A DNA stretch of 64,000 nucleotides from Thalassospira indica (lineage in GTDB: Bacteria > Pseudomonadota > Alphaproteobacteria > Rhodospirillales > Thalassospiraceae): assembly GCF_003403095.1 (NCBI RefSeq), contig NZ_CP031555.1, positions 744,001 through 808,000 on the forward strand, in the 5' to 3' direction. Below, piece after piece: positions 1 to 8,318 of the stretch (position 1 is the first letter of the stretch; every line of letters starts with the position of its first letter). The notes beneath the pieces were generated by a model, which saw only the letters and a list, made by a program, of their open reading frames with translations, was not told the origin of the DNA and searched no databases. The position numbers were made by a program, and so were the translations under genes.

Positions 1-673
1 CAATCGCATAATCCGTGCCCATGACCCGTTCAAGCTCGAACGCCACCCGGTTTGGCGTGGGATCGGTGACCGAATAGATGGTTTCGGTTTGCGATGACAA
101 CATGCCCGCCCCATAGGCGCGCAAACCATGCGGGGTCATGATCAGGCCAAACTCGACCATATACCAATACATCCGCGCCAGCTGTTTCAGGCCGCCCTTA
201 GCAATTGCCTCTGGGCCCTTGGCGCCATAGGCCGCCAGATAATCGGCAAAGGTCGGGTCATAGAGCATCGGCACATGACCAAAAAAGTCATGGAAGATGT
301 CGGGTTCGACCAGATAATCCATTTCCTCGGGCTTGCGCAGCCACACGGTGACCGGGAACCGACGATTGGCAAGATGGTCAAAAAACACATCATCAGGCAC
401 CAGGCCCGGAACAGCCACAAGATGCCAACCGGTCGCCGCATGAAGCTTCTCGCTGACCCGGCCGAAATGCGGAATCTGATCCGCCGCATCAAGTTTCATC
501 AGATTGCGAATGTAATCCTCGGCAGCATATCCGGGCAAAATGCGCGACTGGCGGTCATAAAGTTTGCGCCATAGCTCGTGCTCGGCTTCGGTATATGTGC
601 TCCAGTCCTGATCGATGGTGTAGTCGTCATTGATGTGGCTGTAATCGCCACGCAGATCGTTTCCCTGATTCAT
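1..673 (-). CDS. phhA: Phenylalanine-4-hydroxylase, C-terminus cut by window edge
   Basis: Monomeric bacterial aromatic amino acid hydroxylase that converts phenylalanine to tyrosine with a pterin cofactor, O2 and non-haem iron. The 224 visible residues begin MNQGNDLRGD and show the family core: the iron-ligand motif HDFFGH with H128 and H133, and the third ligand E174 in YMVEFGL, followed by MTPHGLRAYGAG. The ATG at 673 opens an uninterrupted frame to base 1, so the C-terminal part lies outside the window. An Lrp/AsnC-type gene is divergently transcribed across 140 bases, a common arrangement for amino-acid catabolic genes, and probably controls it. No defect is seen in the visible part. Confidence 0.95.
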   Translation of the reverse strand, partial: MNQGNDLRGDYSHINDDYTIDQDWSTYTEAEHELWRKLYDRQSRILPGYAAEDYIRNLMKLDAADQIPHFGRVSEKLHAATGWHLVAVPGLVPDDVFFDHLANRRFPVTVWLRKPEEMDYLVEPDIFHDFFGHVPMLYDPTFADYLAAYGAKGPEAIAKGGLKQLARMYWYMVEFGLIMTPHGLRAYGAGMLSSQTETIYSVTDPTPNRVAFELERVMGTDYAI

Positions 674-813
674 GGCCGTCCTCTTTCGGGTTCTATTGCC
701 GATTTACAAGGATCATTTTACATCAACTCTAATGTCATTTTCTGGCCAATAAGGCGTCCAAATCGGTTATGATGTGTATATTGTGACCTTTTTGGTTTGA
801 TTTGGGGTTTAAA

Positions 814-1293
814 ATGACTGACGTGACGCTAAGCGCGACCGATATCCGGATACTGCAGGCCCTGCAAAAGGACGCCGCGATCAGCAATGTTCAACTGGCG
901 GAAATGGTCGGCATGTCACCATCGCCCTGTTTGCGTCGGGTCAAACAACTCGAAGCCTCCGGGGTCATCAAACGTCAGGTCGCACTCCTTGATCGCAAGA
1001 AGCTTGGTTTCGGTGTGCTGGCAACCATTCAGGTCCGCTTGCAAAGCCATACCGAACAGGGGGCGGAGGATTTCGCCCGCGCGATGAATGATCTGCCGGA
1101 AATCCTGTCTTGCTGGGCGATGACGGGGCGGCAGGATTTTCTGCTGGTGTCCGTGGCGCGCGATATCGAAAGCTTTGGCGATTTTGTCACCCATCAGTTG
1201 CTTTCAATGTCCAATGTGCGCGATGTGCAATCAAGTCTGGTTTTGAAGGAATACAAGAACCTGACGGCCATACCATTGCCGAAAGGTGTTTAA
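814..1293 (+). CDS. Lrp/AsnC-family transcriptional regulator
   Basis: 159-residue regulator of the usual Lrp/AsnC size. An N-terminal winged helix-turn-helix (about residues 8-58, ending SPSPCLRRVKQLEASGVI) is followed by a RAM ligand-binding domain (about 65-150). These proteins bind DNA as dimers or octamers and sense amino acids. I chose the ATG at 814, which has a GGGG purine run a few bases upstream; a TTG at 802 in the same frame is possible. It is divergent from phenylalanine hydroxylase, so local control of phenylalanine/tyrosine catabolism is a reasonable inference. The effector is not readable from sequence. Confidence 0.9.
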   Translation: MTDVTLSATDIRILQALQKDAAISNVQLAEMVGMSPSPCLRRVKQLEASGVIKRQVALLDRKKLGFGVLATIQVRLQSHTEQGAEDFARAMNDLPEILSCWAMTGRQDFLLVSVARDIESFGDFVTHQLLSMSNVRDVQSSLVLKEYKNLTAIPLPKGV

Positions 1294-1404
1294 AGGCAGC
1301 CCTCAGATGGCGGGCACATTCGCAGTTGCAAGATTTGCCATACTTGATTTTCCACCGGTGTTTCAGGCATAGACTGATCAACCCACCAAAGCCGGAGCTT
1401 TAAA

Positions 1405-2415
1405 ATGCCTCAGTCAATCGCTGCCAACCCGATCCTTGTCGAAGCCACACGCGGCGATATGGTCGAAAGTTTCCATCGCGGCCGTTACGTCGTGATGACG
1501 TCTGACGGGACAGTGGTTGATCAAGGGGGCGATATTGATGCGCTGATGTATCCGCGATCTGCGATCAAGCCGCTTCTGGCCATTCCGTTTGTTGAAAGCG
1601 GTGCGGTCGAGGCCTTCGGGCTTGAGGACAAACACATCGCTCTTGCCTGCTCATCGCATAATGGCGAGGAAGAACACGCCCAAACCGTCAAGGCATGGTT
1701 GGAGAAGATCGGTCTTTCGGTCGATACGCTGGAATGCGCCCCGCATTATTCACTCAGCCTGAATGCCGCGATTAAACAGGCGTCTGATCATGTCAGCCTG
1801 ACCAAGGCGCACAACAATTGCTCTGGCAAGCATTCAGGGTTCCTGTCGACCGCACAGCAGTTGGGCGAAGACCCGGCTGGCTATATCGAAGAGTCCCATC
1901 CGGTTCAGCAGCGCCTGATCAAGGTGTTGGAAGAAATGGGTGATTGCTATCTGTCTTCGACCCCGCGCGGTATCGATGGATGCGGTATTCCGGTGATCGG
2001 CATGCGGTTGCGTGATCTGGGCCTTGCCATGGCGCGCATGGCCGACCCGGCGGGGCTTGATGCCAAACGTATTGATGCGATCAAGCGCATCCGCAAGGGC
2101 TGTGCAAATGCCCCCTTCATGGTTGCCGGAACCGGGCGTTTTTGCACCGGGATCATGGAAGAATGCGGTGAAGATGCATTGGTCAAGGTCGGCGCAGAGG
2201 GGGTCTATTGCGCAGCCTTCCCCAAACAGGGACTTGGTGTGGCGCTTAAAATCGATGATGGCACCCAGCGCGGGGCAGAGGTTGCGATGGGCGCGATCCT
2301 GCGCAAACATGGCGTGATTGATGACGCCAAGGCCGAGGTCTTGAAGAAATACCTGACCCCGGTTCTGACCAACTGGGCGGGCAAATATGCCGGGGACTTG
2401 CGCCCGGCCTTCTGA
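1405..2415 (+). CDS. L-asparaginase, Rhizobium etli type II family
   Basis: 336 residues of the asparaginase family typified by the Rhizobium etli enzymes, unrelated to E. coli AnsA/AnsB. It hydrolyses L-asparagine to aspartate and ammonia. The serine/lysine active-site pattern is visible as RSAIKP (S52, K55) and CSSHNGE (S82, S83). The later NCSGKHSG and GIDGCGIP segments are typical of the family. There is no signal peptide, so it acts in the cytoplasm. GGAG lies just before the ATG. The next gene starts 16 bases after the stop and is probably co-transcribed. Cysteines are frequent near the active site, as in the zinc-binding members of this family. Confidence 0.88.
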   Translation: MPQSIAANPILVEATRGDMVESFHRGRYVVMTSDGTVVDQGGDIDALMYPRSAIKPLLAIPFVESGAVEAFGLEDKHIALACSSHNGEEEHAQTVKAWLEKIGLSVDTLECAPHYSLSLNAAIKQASDHVSLTKAHNNCSGKHSGFLSTAQQLGEDPAGYIEESHPVQQRLIKVLEEMGDCYLSSTPRGIDGCGIPVIGMRLRDLGLAMARMADPAGLDAKRIDAIKRIRKGCANAPFMVAGTGRFCTGIMEECGEDALVKVGAEGVYCAAFPKQGLGVALKIDDGTQRGAEVAMGAILRKHGVIDDAKAEVLKKYLTPVLTNWAGKYAGDLRPAF

Positions 2416-2431
2416 TCAAAACGGGGAACAG

Positions 2432-2752
2432 ATGCAAAGCATTGCGGCCTATATCTTTGCAGCCATTGCCGAAATTGCCGGGTGTTTTGCCTTCTGGGCT
2501 TGGCTTCGGTCCGGAAAATCGATCTTTTGGGTCGTGCCGGGTGTCGCATCCCTGATTGTCTTTGCCTGGCTTCTGACCTGGGTTGAGGCCGACTTTGCCG
2601 GGCGGGCCTATGCGGCCTATGGCGGTGTTTACATTACGGCATCGATCTTCTGGATGTGGGTGGTTGAACGCACCACCCCCGACCGCTGGGATGTAACCGG
2701 ATTGCTGGTTTGCCTTTTGGGTGCCGGGATCATCCTGTTTGCCCCGCGTTAG
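2432..2752 (+). CDS. YnfA/UPF0060 family membrane protein
   Basis: 106 residues with four predicted transmembrane helices, matching the length and pattern of the YnfA (UPF0060) family, which is related to small multidrug transporters. Typical family segments include the N-terminal [14 protein letters not shown] stretch with its conserved glutamate, YAAYGGVYI, and PDRWDVTG near the end. The physiological substrate is not established. GGGGAACAG precedes the ATG, which fixes the start after an upstream in-frame run-in. The stop codon overlaps the stop of the convergent histidine kinase gene by four bases. Confidence 0.85.
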   Translation: MQSIAAYIFAAIAEIAGCFAFWAWLRSGKSIFWVVPGVASLIVFAWLLTWVEADFAGRAYAAYGGVYITASIFWMWVVERTTPDRWDVTGLLVCLLGAGIILFAPR

Positions 2753-4170
2753 GTCTTGGCTTTCTCGGATTTTTCATCGGGCTTTTTGCCAGTGCGGTCT
2801 TCGGCGGGCAGAAGTACGCGGAATGTCGTTCCCTTTCCCATTTCGGTTTCAAACCAGATGCGTCCGCCATGGCGCACCGTGACGATGTCATGGGTGATCG
2901 AAAGTCCCTGTCCCGTGCCCTTGCCAACTTCCTTGGTGGTAAAGAACGGGTTGAACACCTTTGACCGGTTTTCCTTGGCAATACCGGTTCCGTTGTCGGA
3001 AATCGAAATCAGGATGCTGTCATCAAGCGACGTGGTCTTGACAGTGATGTGACCTTCTTCGGGTTTGCGCCCGGCCGCCTGAATGGCCTGTGCTGCGTTG
3101 ACAATCAGGTTGAGGAAGACCTGATTGACCTCGTTGATGTGGCACGGAATATGCGGGATTTCCGGATCAAGTTCCTCGGTGATGTCGGCATTGTGTTTCC
3201 ACTCATTGCGTGAAATCACAATCACGTTCGACAGGACCCGGTTGATGTCGGTGGTGGTTTTTTCCGTCCCGCCGGGATGGGAGAATTCCTTCATCGACAG
3301 GACAATGCGCGCCACCTGATTGATGCCATCAAGGGACTGTTGGGTGGCGTGCGGGATTTCCTCAAGCAGAAATTCAAGATCGGAATCGCGCATTTGTCGG
3401 GCGAAATCCTCAAACGTATTGGGCGGCAAATTTGCACGGTTTTTCCACAAGGTCTGCAAGGCCAGACCAAGCATGCGCGAAAGCGCCCCGTAACTGTCAT
3501 TCAGGAACTTCAGGTTGTCGCGGATATACTGGCTGGGCGTATTGATTTCATGGGCAATGCCGCCCGCCAGATGGCCAATCGCCTCAAGCTTAAGGGCCTC
3601 GCGCAAGTCTTCTTCAAGCTTCTTTTGCGCGACTTCCGCGTTCTTGCGTCGGGTGATGTCGCGGAAAATGTAAAGATAGCTCATCTCGGAGGCGAAATTG
3701 GCCGGACTTACGATGATTTCCATCGGAAAGCTGTCGCCATCAAGGCGCTGCGCCATGGTTTCGGTATAGTCATATTTCAGCACACCACTGCTGATATTGA
3801 TGCAGCGGTTCAAAAGCTTGTGGCGCACGGTTGCCTTGCGATCAATGAACATGATATCGACCGAAGTGCCCAGCAACTCATCGCCGGTTGCGCGCAGGAT
3901 TTCGGCGGCTGATTTGTTGAAATCCTGGATCATGCCAGTGGCATCAATGATCAGGATCCCCTCGACAACGCTATCAAGAATGGTCTTGAGCCGCTGGGTG
4001 GTTTCCTTCTTGCGCCGTTTCTGCTCGGTCAGTAGTGCGAGGAAACGCGCACGCACATCTTCGGGCGCATCAATTTCCATCGCAGCATCAAGCAAATCCG
4101 AGCCGGACGCGACATCGGCGGTGCCGCTCAGGATTTTCGGTGCATCAGTGCTGTCCTGGTCTTCGGTCAT
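2749..4170 (-). CDS. PAS-domain sensor histidine kinase, soluble
   Basis: 473 residues with no membrane segment. A short coiled N-terminus leads to a PAS domain (about 55-175), a HisKA dimerisation/phosphoacceptor region ([11 protein letters not shown]207) and a HATPase domain with the N box ([10 protein letters not shown]), the G1 box (ISDNGTGI) and the F/G2 region ([16 protein letters not shown]). It should autophosphorylate on H207 and pass phosphate to receiver domains. The start codon overlaps the stop of the upstream REC/HD-GYP-like gene (ATGA), so the two are translationally coupled. The three REC proteins encoded upstream are its likely partners. The stimulus is unknown; the PAS shows no visible cofactor motif. 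Confidence 0.9.
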   Translation of the reverse strand: MTEDQDSTDAPKILSGTADVASGSDLLDAAMEIDAPEDVRARFLALLTEQKRRKKETTQRLKTILDSVVEGILIIDATGMIQDFNKSAAEILRATGDELLGTSVDIMFIDRKATVRHKLLNRCINISSGVLKYDYTETMAQRLDGDSFPMEIIVSPANFASEMSYLYIFRDITRRKNAEVAQKKLEEDLREALKLEAIGHLAGGIAHEINTPSQYIRDNLKFLNDSYGALSRMLGLALQTLWKNRANLPPNTFEDFARQMRDSDLEFLLEEIPHATQQSLDGINQVARIVLSMKEFSHPGGTEKTTTDINRVLSNVIVISRNEWKHNADITEELDPEIPHIPCHINEVNQVFLNLIVNAAQAIQAAGRKPEEGHITVKTTSLDDSILISISDNGTGIAKENRSKVFNPFFTTKEVGKGTGQGLSITHDIVTVRHGGRIWFETEMGKGTTFRVLLPAEDRTGKKPDEKSEKAKT

Positions 4171-5375
4171 GAGCCCTCGCGTATCGTGATTTCTGGGTCC
4201 TGTCCGCCGCGTCTCACACGGATCGGTTCATGGAACTGATGAAGTTCCTGAAATACGCGCAACCGCTGAAGCTGTATCTCGGATACGTAGTTGCCGTGTG
4301 CCAAAAGCACTTGCCCCTCGCGGGTTTCGATATCTGTGAGCAGGAAATCACCCATGCGCAGAGCCTTCAGATAGATGTCATGCTCGGTCCCTTTGGGGTA
4401 GGCGACCTTGTCATAGGACGGATCTTCTTTGGCCAACAGGGCCTCGATCTTGTCGAGCAGCTCCGGGTCGTAGCGCTTTGGCTGGTGGCGCAACTCGTCA
4501 AAGTGCTGTTTGACGACAAGATCACTTTCGACAATTTTGCCAAGGTCGTTGAAAATCCGAAGGACCCGCGCGCCCAACGGAATTTCCGTGCCAAGCGGGC
4601 CTTCGGCCGGGAAGCCCGATCCGTCGAAATTGCGGTTTTGCAGATAGACAATACCGGCAACTTGTTCCAGACGCGGGATATTGGAAATCAGTTTGCGTGC
4701 CACCTCGGGTGTGCGACGGACCACGTCACGTTCAAGCGGTTGAAGCGGCTTGTCCTCGCCAAGGCGGGCAAGGATTTCCGGCGGCAGGGAGACATAACCA
4801 ATTGGCGCCAGCAACGCGGCCAACCCCAACTCCCACGGATGCGGGTAGCCGATCTGTTTGGCAATGGTGTCGCACCAAAGCTTGGCGCGCATCGCCTTGC
4901 CAAAAATCGCCGGGTTAAGTTGTGCCAGCACCTCGGTCAGGACCTTTACACTGCCCGCCAGGGTCTGTTCGATCAGCGCCTTTTCCGCGGTGATCAACTG
5001 ATATTGGCGCAAGCCCGCCTTAACACCGGCAATCAGGTCCTCGTCCTCGCACGGCTTGTTGAAAAAGCGGAAAATATGCCCTCGGTTGATTGCTTCGACG
5101 GCGGTATGCTGGTCGGCATTGCCGGTTAGCATCATGTTGACTGTATCGGGGCTGAGTCTGGCAACCTCGGCCAGTAGCTTCACACCGTCCATGTCGGGCA
5201 TGCGCATGTCGGCAACACAAACCGAATATTTGTTGCCTGCCTTGATTTTCTCAAGCGCCTGAAGCGGGCCGACAGCCGTGTCGAAATCGAACTTGCCGCG
5301 CAGCTTGCGCTTAAGGCCCATCAACAGGTTTTCATCATCATCAACGAAGAGTACAGGGGGATTCTGTGTCATCAT
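4167..5375 (-). CDS. Response regulator with degenerate HD-GYP-like output domain
   Basis: 402 residues. An N-terminal receiver domain has acidic residues DDD at 12-14, the phosphorylated D56 in VADMRMPDMDG and the lysine in FFNKPCED. The C-terminal half follows the RpfG/HD-GYP helical plan, but where active enzymes have HHE...DGxGYP this protein has YLQNRNFDGSGFP, and the early HD pair is not evident. Cyclic-di-GMP hydrolysis is therefore unlikely; a binding or regulatory role is more plausible, as for degenerate HD-GYP receivers in other signalling networks. ATG codons at 5375 and 5372 both follow a GGGAGAGAG ribosome site. It lies 9 bases after the HDOD gene and overlaps the kinase gene. 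Confidence 0.85.
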   Translation of the reverse strand: MMTQNPPVLFVDDDENLLMGLKRKLRGKFDFDTAVGPLQALEKIKAGNKYSVCVADMRMPDMDGVKLLAEVARLSPDTVNMMLTGNADQHTAVEAINRGHIFRFFNKPCEDEDLIAGVKAGLRQYQLITAEKALIEQTLAGSVKVLTEVLAQLNPAIFGKAMRAKLWCDTIAKQIGYPHPWELGLAALLAPIGYVSLPPEILARLGEDKPLQPLERDVVRRTPEVARKLISNIPRLEQVAGIVYLQNRNFDGSGFPAEGPLGTEIPLGARVLRIFNDLGKIVESDLVVKQHFDELRHQPKRYDPELLDKIEALLAKEDPSYDKVAYPKGTEHDIYLKALRMGDFLLTDIETREGQVLLAHGNYVSEIQLQRLRVFQELHQFHEPIRVRRGGQDPEITIREGS

Positions 5376-5384
5376 CTCTCTCCC

Positions 5385-6608
5385 TTACGTGTCCATTTCG
5401 CGGTATTTTTCTTCGACCACGCGGGCAATTTCGCGCCAGACCGGCAACCGGTCGGCTTTTCCCAGACGTTCAAGATATTCAAGATCAATGCGGCTTTCGG
5501 GGGCCTGCCCGGTACGGCTTTCGATGGCGACTTCGCGGGCCAGATGCTGGGCAATGTAGATTGCGCTCAGCGCGTTCATTTCGGTATGCCGTGTGTCTTG
5601 CGGGCGATGGTGATAGGCAACCGTCTGCACCATGGCGCTTGGAAAGCCCCACAGACCCAAAAGGTACGCACCGATTTCCGGGTGGGCCGCGCCAAACTGG
5701 TCACGTTCGGCAACGTTGATCGGAATGTCTTCGGTTTCGACCCGCTTGATGACCTCGGCCATTTCATTGGCGCGATAGGCATAAAGGATCAAACTGCCGG
5801 TATGGCTCAGCATGCCCACAGCGGCCATGACACTGATCACTTCCTTCGGAAGCTTTTCCTGTTCGGCGATCAAGGTGGCGACAACGCCAAGCTGCTGGCT
5901 GCGTTTGCACAGTTGCATCATCCGCGTGACTGCCGGCTTGGGGCCGTCAAAACTGCGAAACAGACCGATAAACAGGGCAAGCGCCTTAAGCGTATCGACG
6001 CCAATCATGCGGATGGCTTGCGAGACAGATGTGATTTTCTGGCTGACCGCAAAATAGGCCGAGTTGGTCAGCTTCAGGATTTCGGCGGTTAACGCAATGT
6101 CTGAGGCAACGATGGCCGTAAGCTGCTCATTGCTGGTCAGTGGGTTTTCCAGTGCCTTGATAAGGTTGGTATAGGTTATCGGCGGGGAGGCAAGTGCATC
6201 AATCCCGCCAACAAGTGCACGCAGGTCCGGATTGGTCAGAAGGTTACGCAGATCAAGCGCGTTCTCGATGGTTTCGACCAGCATCTGATCATCACACGGT
6301 TTGGCCAGATACTGATGCGCCGGGCCAACCGTGCGCAGGATTGCCTCTTCCTCGGCAAAACCCGACAGAATGATACGCGCGCTATGCGGGTGTTTTTCCT
6401 GCATCATGGTCAAAAGTTCTGCGCCATCGGTTCCGGGCATGCGCATGTCGGAAACGACGACATCCGGCTCCATTTCCGCAGCCTTCGCCAAGGCGCTTTC
6501 CGCGTCATGCGCGAAATGCAGCTCCCAGCCGGACCGGACCGAGCGTAACCGGCGACGCAAACCATCCAGAATATTTTTGTCATCATCGACAAAAAGGATG
6601 ACGCTCAT
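5385..6608 (-). CDS. Response regulator with HDOD domain (paralogue 1)
   Basis: 407 residues from the chosen ATG at 6608, which has AGGTGA four bases upstream; an in-frame ATG at 6632 would add eight residues but fits its paralogue less well. The receiver domain (about 1-120) has DDD at 8-10 and D54 in VVSDMRMPG. The rest is an HDOD domain (PF08668), an HD-superfamily fold lacking the metal-binding histidine/aspartate pair and generally used for protein interactions in signalling. It aligns end to end with the next minus-strand gene upstream (6740-7963), indicating a tandem duplication. A role as interaction output for the linked kinase is inferred. Confidence 0.88.
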   Translation of the reverse strand: MSVILFVDDDKNILDGLRRRLRSVRSGWELHFAHDAESALAKAAEMEPDVVVSDMRMPGTDGAELLTMMQEKHPHSARIILSGFAEEEAILRTVGPAHQYLAKPCDDQMLVETIENALDLRNLLTNPDLRALVGGIDALASPPITYTNLIKALENPLTSNEQLTAIVASDIALTAEILKLTNSAYFAVSQKITSVSQAIRMIGVDTLKALALFIGLFRSFDGPKPAVTRMMQLCKRSQQLGVVATLIAEQEKLPKEVISVMAAVGMLSHTGSLILYAYRANEMAEVIKRVETEDIPINVAERDQFGAAHPEIGAYLLGLWGFPSAMVQTVAYHHRPQDTRHTEMNALSAIYIAQHLAREVAIESRTGQAPESRIDLEYLERLGKADRLPVWREIARVVEEKYREMDT

Positions 6609-6739
6609 TTTCACCTCATGCGTGTGCTCCATGGTTTATACATGGGGCCTGCAAAGGATCTTTGATAGTCCGCATATGTGGAGGGTCGTGTCCTTTTTGC
6701 CCCTTTTTCCTGAAGACGGAGCACATCAGGACACGTGAT

Positions 6740-7963
6740 CTAGTTGTTGGTCAGTTCGCGGTATTTGCCGGAAACAACAGCCGCAATATTGGTCCATTCT
6801 TCGATGTGACTCTGCTTGCCGATCTGGGCGAGATATTCCTGATCGATCGTGCTTTCGACGGTCCGTCCGGCGTCGCGATCGGCAATTTCACGTGTCAGAT
6901 GTTGCGCAACATAGATCGCGGTCAGGGCGGTCATTTCCCGGTGCGGTAAATCCATTGGCCGATGATGATAGGCAACGGCCTGAATGACAGGTGCCGGAAA
7001 ACCCCACAATCCCAGCAAATAGGCACCGATTTCGGCATGTCCGGCCCCGAATTGTTCGGCCTCCGCCTGATCAATTGAAATGCCTTCTTTTTCAACACGG
7101 TCAATGACCGCCTGCATCTCATCAGGGCGCTTGGTATAAAGGATCAACGTGCCGATGTGACTAAGCATCCCGATGGATGGCACAGCATGACAAATTTCAC
7201 GCGGAAGCCGTTCATATTCGGCAATCAGGGCGGCAGTAACGCCAATCTGCTGGGAGCGGTGGCACAGGCGTTTAAGATTGGCTGCCTGACTGGCAGGGCC
7301 GTCAAAGCCGCGATATAGCCCAACAAAAAGAGCCAGTGCCTTAAGCGTTTCCATCCCCAACATCCGCACGGCGTGCGCGACCGACGAAACATTCTGCGTC
7401 ACTGCGAAATAGGACGAGTTGGTCAGTTTCAAAACTTCGGTGGTCAGCGCGATATCAGACTCAACAATTTTGCTGATGGTATCAAGCGCGTAATTCGGGT
7501 TCGAAAACGCCGTTTCCAGACGCATATAGGTGTCGGGCGGCGAGGCGAGGCTCTTGGAACCAGCGACAAGGGTTCTAAGTTCGGGGCTTCGCAATAACTG
7601 ACGCAGACCCAGTGCGTTTTCAATACTGTCGACCAGGGTTTCATGATCGCAGGGTTTGCTGAGAAACTGGTGTGCCGGGCCGATGGTGCGCAGATAGGAT
7701 GCGTTATCGGCATGGCCGGTCAGAATGATACGTACGGCATCGGGATGGGTTTTCTGCAAGGTTTCAAGCAAGGTCACACCGTCCATGCCAGGCATCTGGA
7801 TGTCTGAAACGATGACGTCCAGATCCTTGTTTTCGGCAAGTTCGATGGCCTCAGACCCGCTATTGGCGAAATAAAGGTTCCACTCGGGACGGGTGCTGCG
7901 CAGACGTCGGCGCAATCCGTTCAGGATGTTGGCATCATCATCAACAAACAAAATGTGGTGCAT
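6740..7963 (-). CDS. Response regulator with HDOD domain (paralogue 2)
   Basis: 407 residues, identical in length and architecture to the downstream paralogue: receiver domain with DDD at 8-10 and D54 in IVSDIQMPG, then an HDOD domain. Shared stretches include LKLTNSSYFAV, the MLSHIGTLILY region, GAYLLGLWGFP and YHHRP. It is the first gene of the minus-strand run HDOD, HDOD, HD-GYP-like, kinase. A purine-rich AAGAAGAAGCGGG sequence precedes the ATG. The 131-base gap to the next gene is larger than the others in the run, so a second promoter there is possible. The function is unknown beyond phosphorylation-dependent signalling. Confidence 0.88.
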   Translation of the reverse strand: MHHILFVDDDANILNGLRRRLRSTRPEWNLYFANSGSEAIELAENKDLDVIVSDIQMPGMDGVTLLETLQKTHPDAVRIILTGHADNASYLRTIGPAHQFLSKPCDHETLVDSIENALGLRQLLRSPELRTLVAGSKSLASPPDTYMRLETAFSNPNYALDTISKIVESDIALTTEVLKLTNSSYFAVTQNVSSVAHAVRMLGMETLKALALFVGLYRGFDGPASQAANLKRLCHRSQQIGVTAALIAEYERLPREICHAVPSIGMLSHIGTLILYTKRPDEMQAVIDRVEKEGISIDQAEAEQFGAGHAEIGAYLLGLWGFPAPVIQAVAYHHRPMDLPHREMTALTAIYVAQHLTREIADRDAGRTVESTIDQEYLAQIGKQSHIEEWTNIAAVVSGKYRELTNN

Positions 7964-8318
7964 TTTACCCGCTTCTTCTTAAATACATTTTTGCAGATGG
8001 GGGTGGGCGGAACCCCATACAAGATCGCAAAATCACAGGCCGGTTCCCTGCGCGGTCCGGCCGATATATGGCGCTGCCGTTGCAAACACATTGCCCCGCA
8101 ATATCGATCGCACGATTGTCAGATCCGCAACAGGCCGCAAGAAAACCATGCAACGCGATAAGTATTGTGTAATCATATATTTATGCCAGTGAACCAGGGG
8201 CTGAATTGTCATGTTTTGTCAGAATGTTCACTGTCATTGACGGGTATACTTTATAAGAATTCTTGGAACTGCAGCGTCCAAGCGCTGTTTCCGATTGATT
8301 GGGGGTACCGCCCACCAA
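7964..8318. other. Divergent intergenic region with TGTCA repeats
   Basis: 355 bases between the divergent HDOD and pentapeptide genes, with no convincing ORF. Three copies of TGTCA lie on the plus strand at 8208-8212, 8218-8222 and 8232-8236, the last followed by TTGACG so that it is nearly palindromic. An AT-rich TATACTTTATAAG stretch (8245-8257) follows. These could be a regulator site and a promoter for the pentapeptide genes, but I cannot fit a clean -35/-10 pair. Confidence 0.35.

Noticed and set aside
7990..8020. ATGGGG / CCCCAT inverted pair upstream of the HDOD gene
   Set aside because: The stem is only six bases and not followed by a T run on either strand; it is common by chance in GC-rich DNA.
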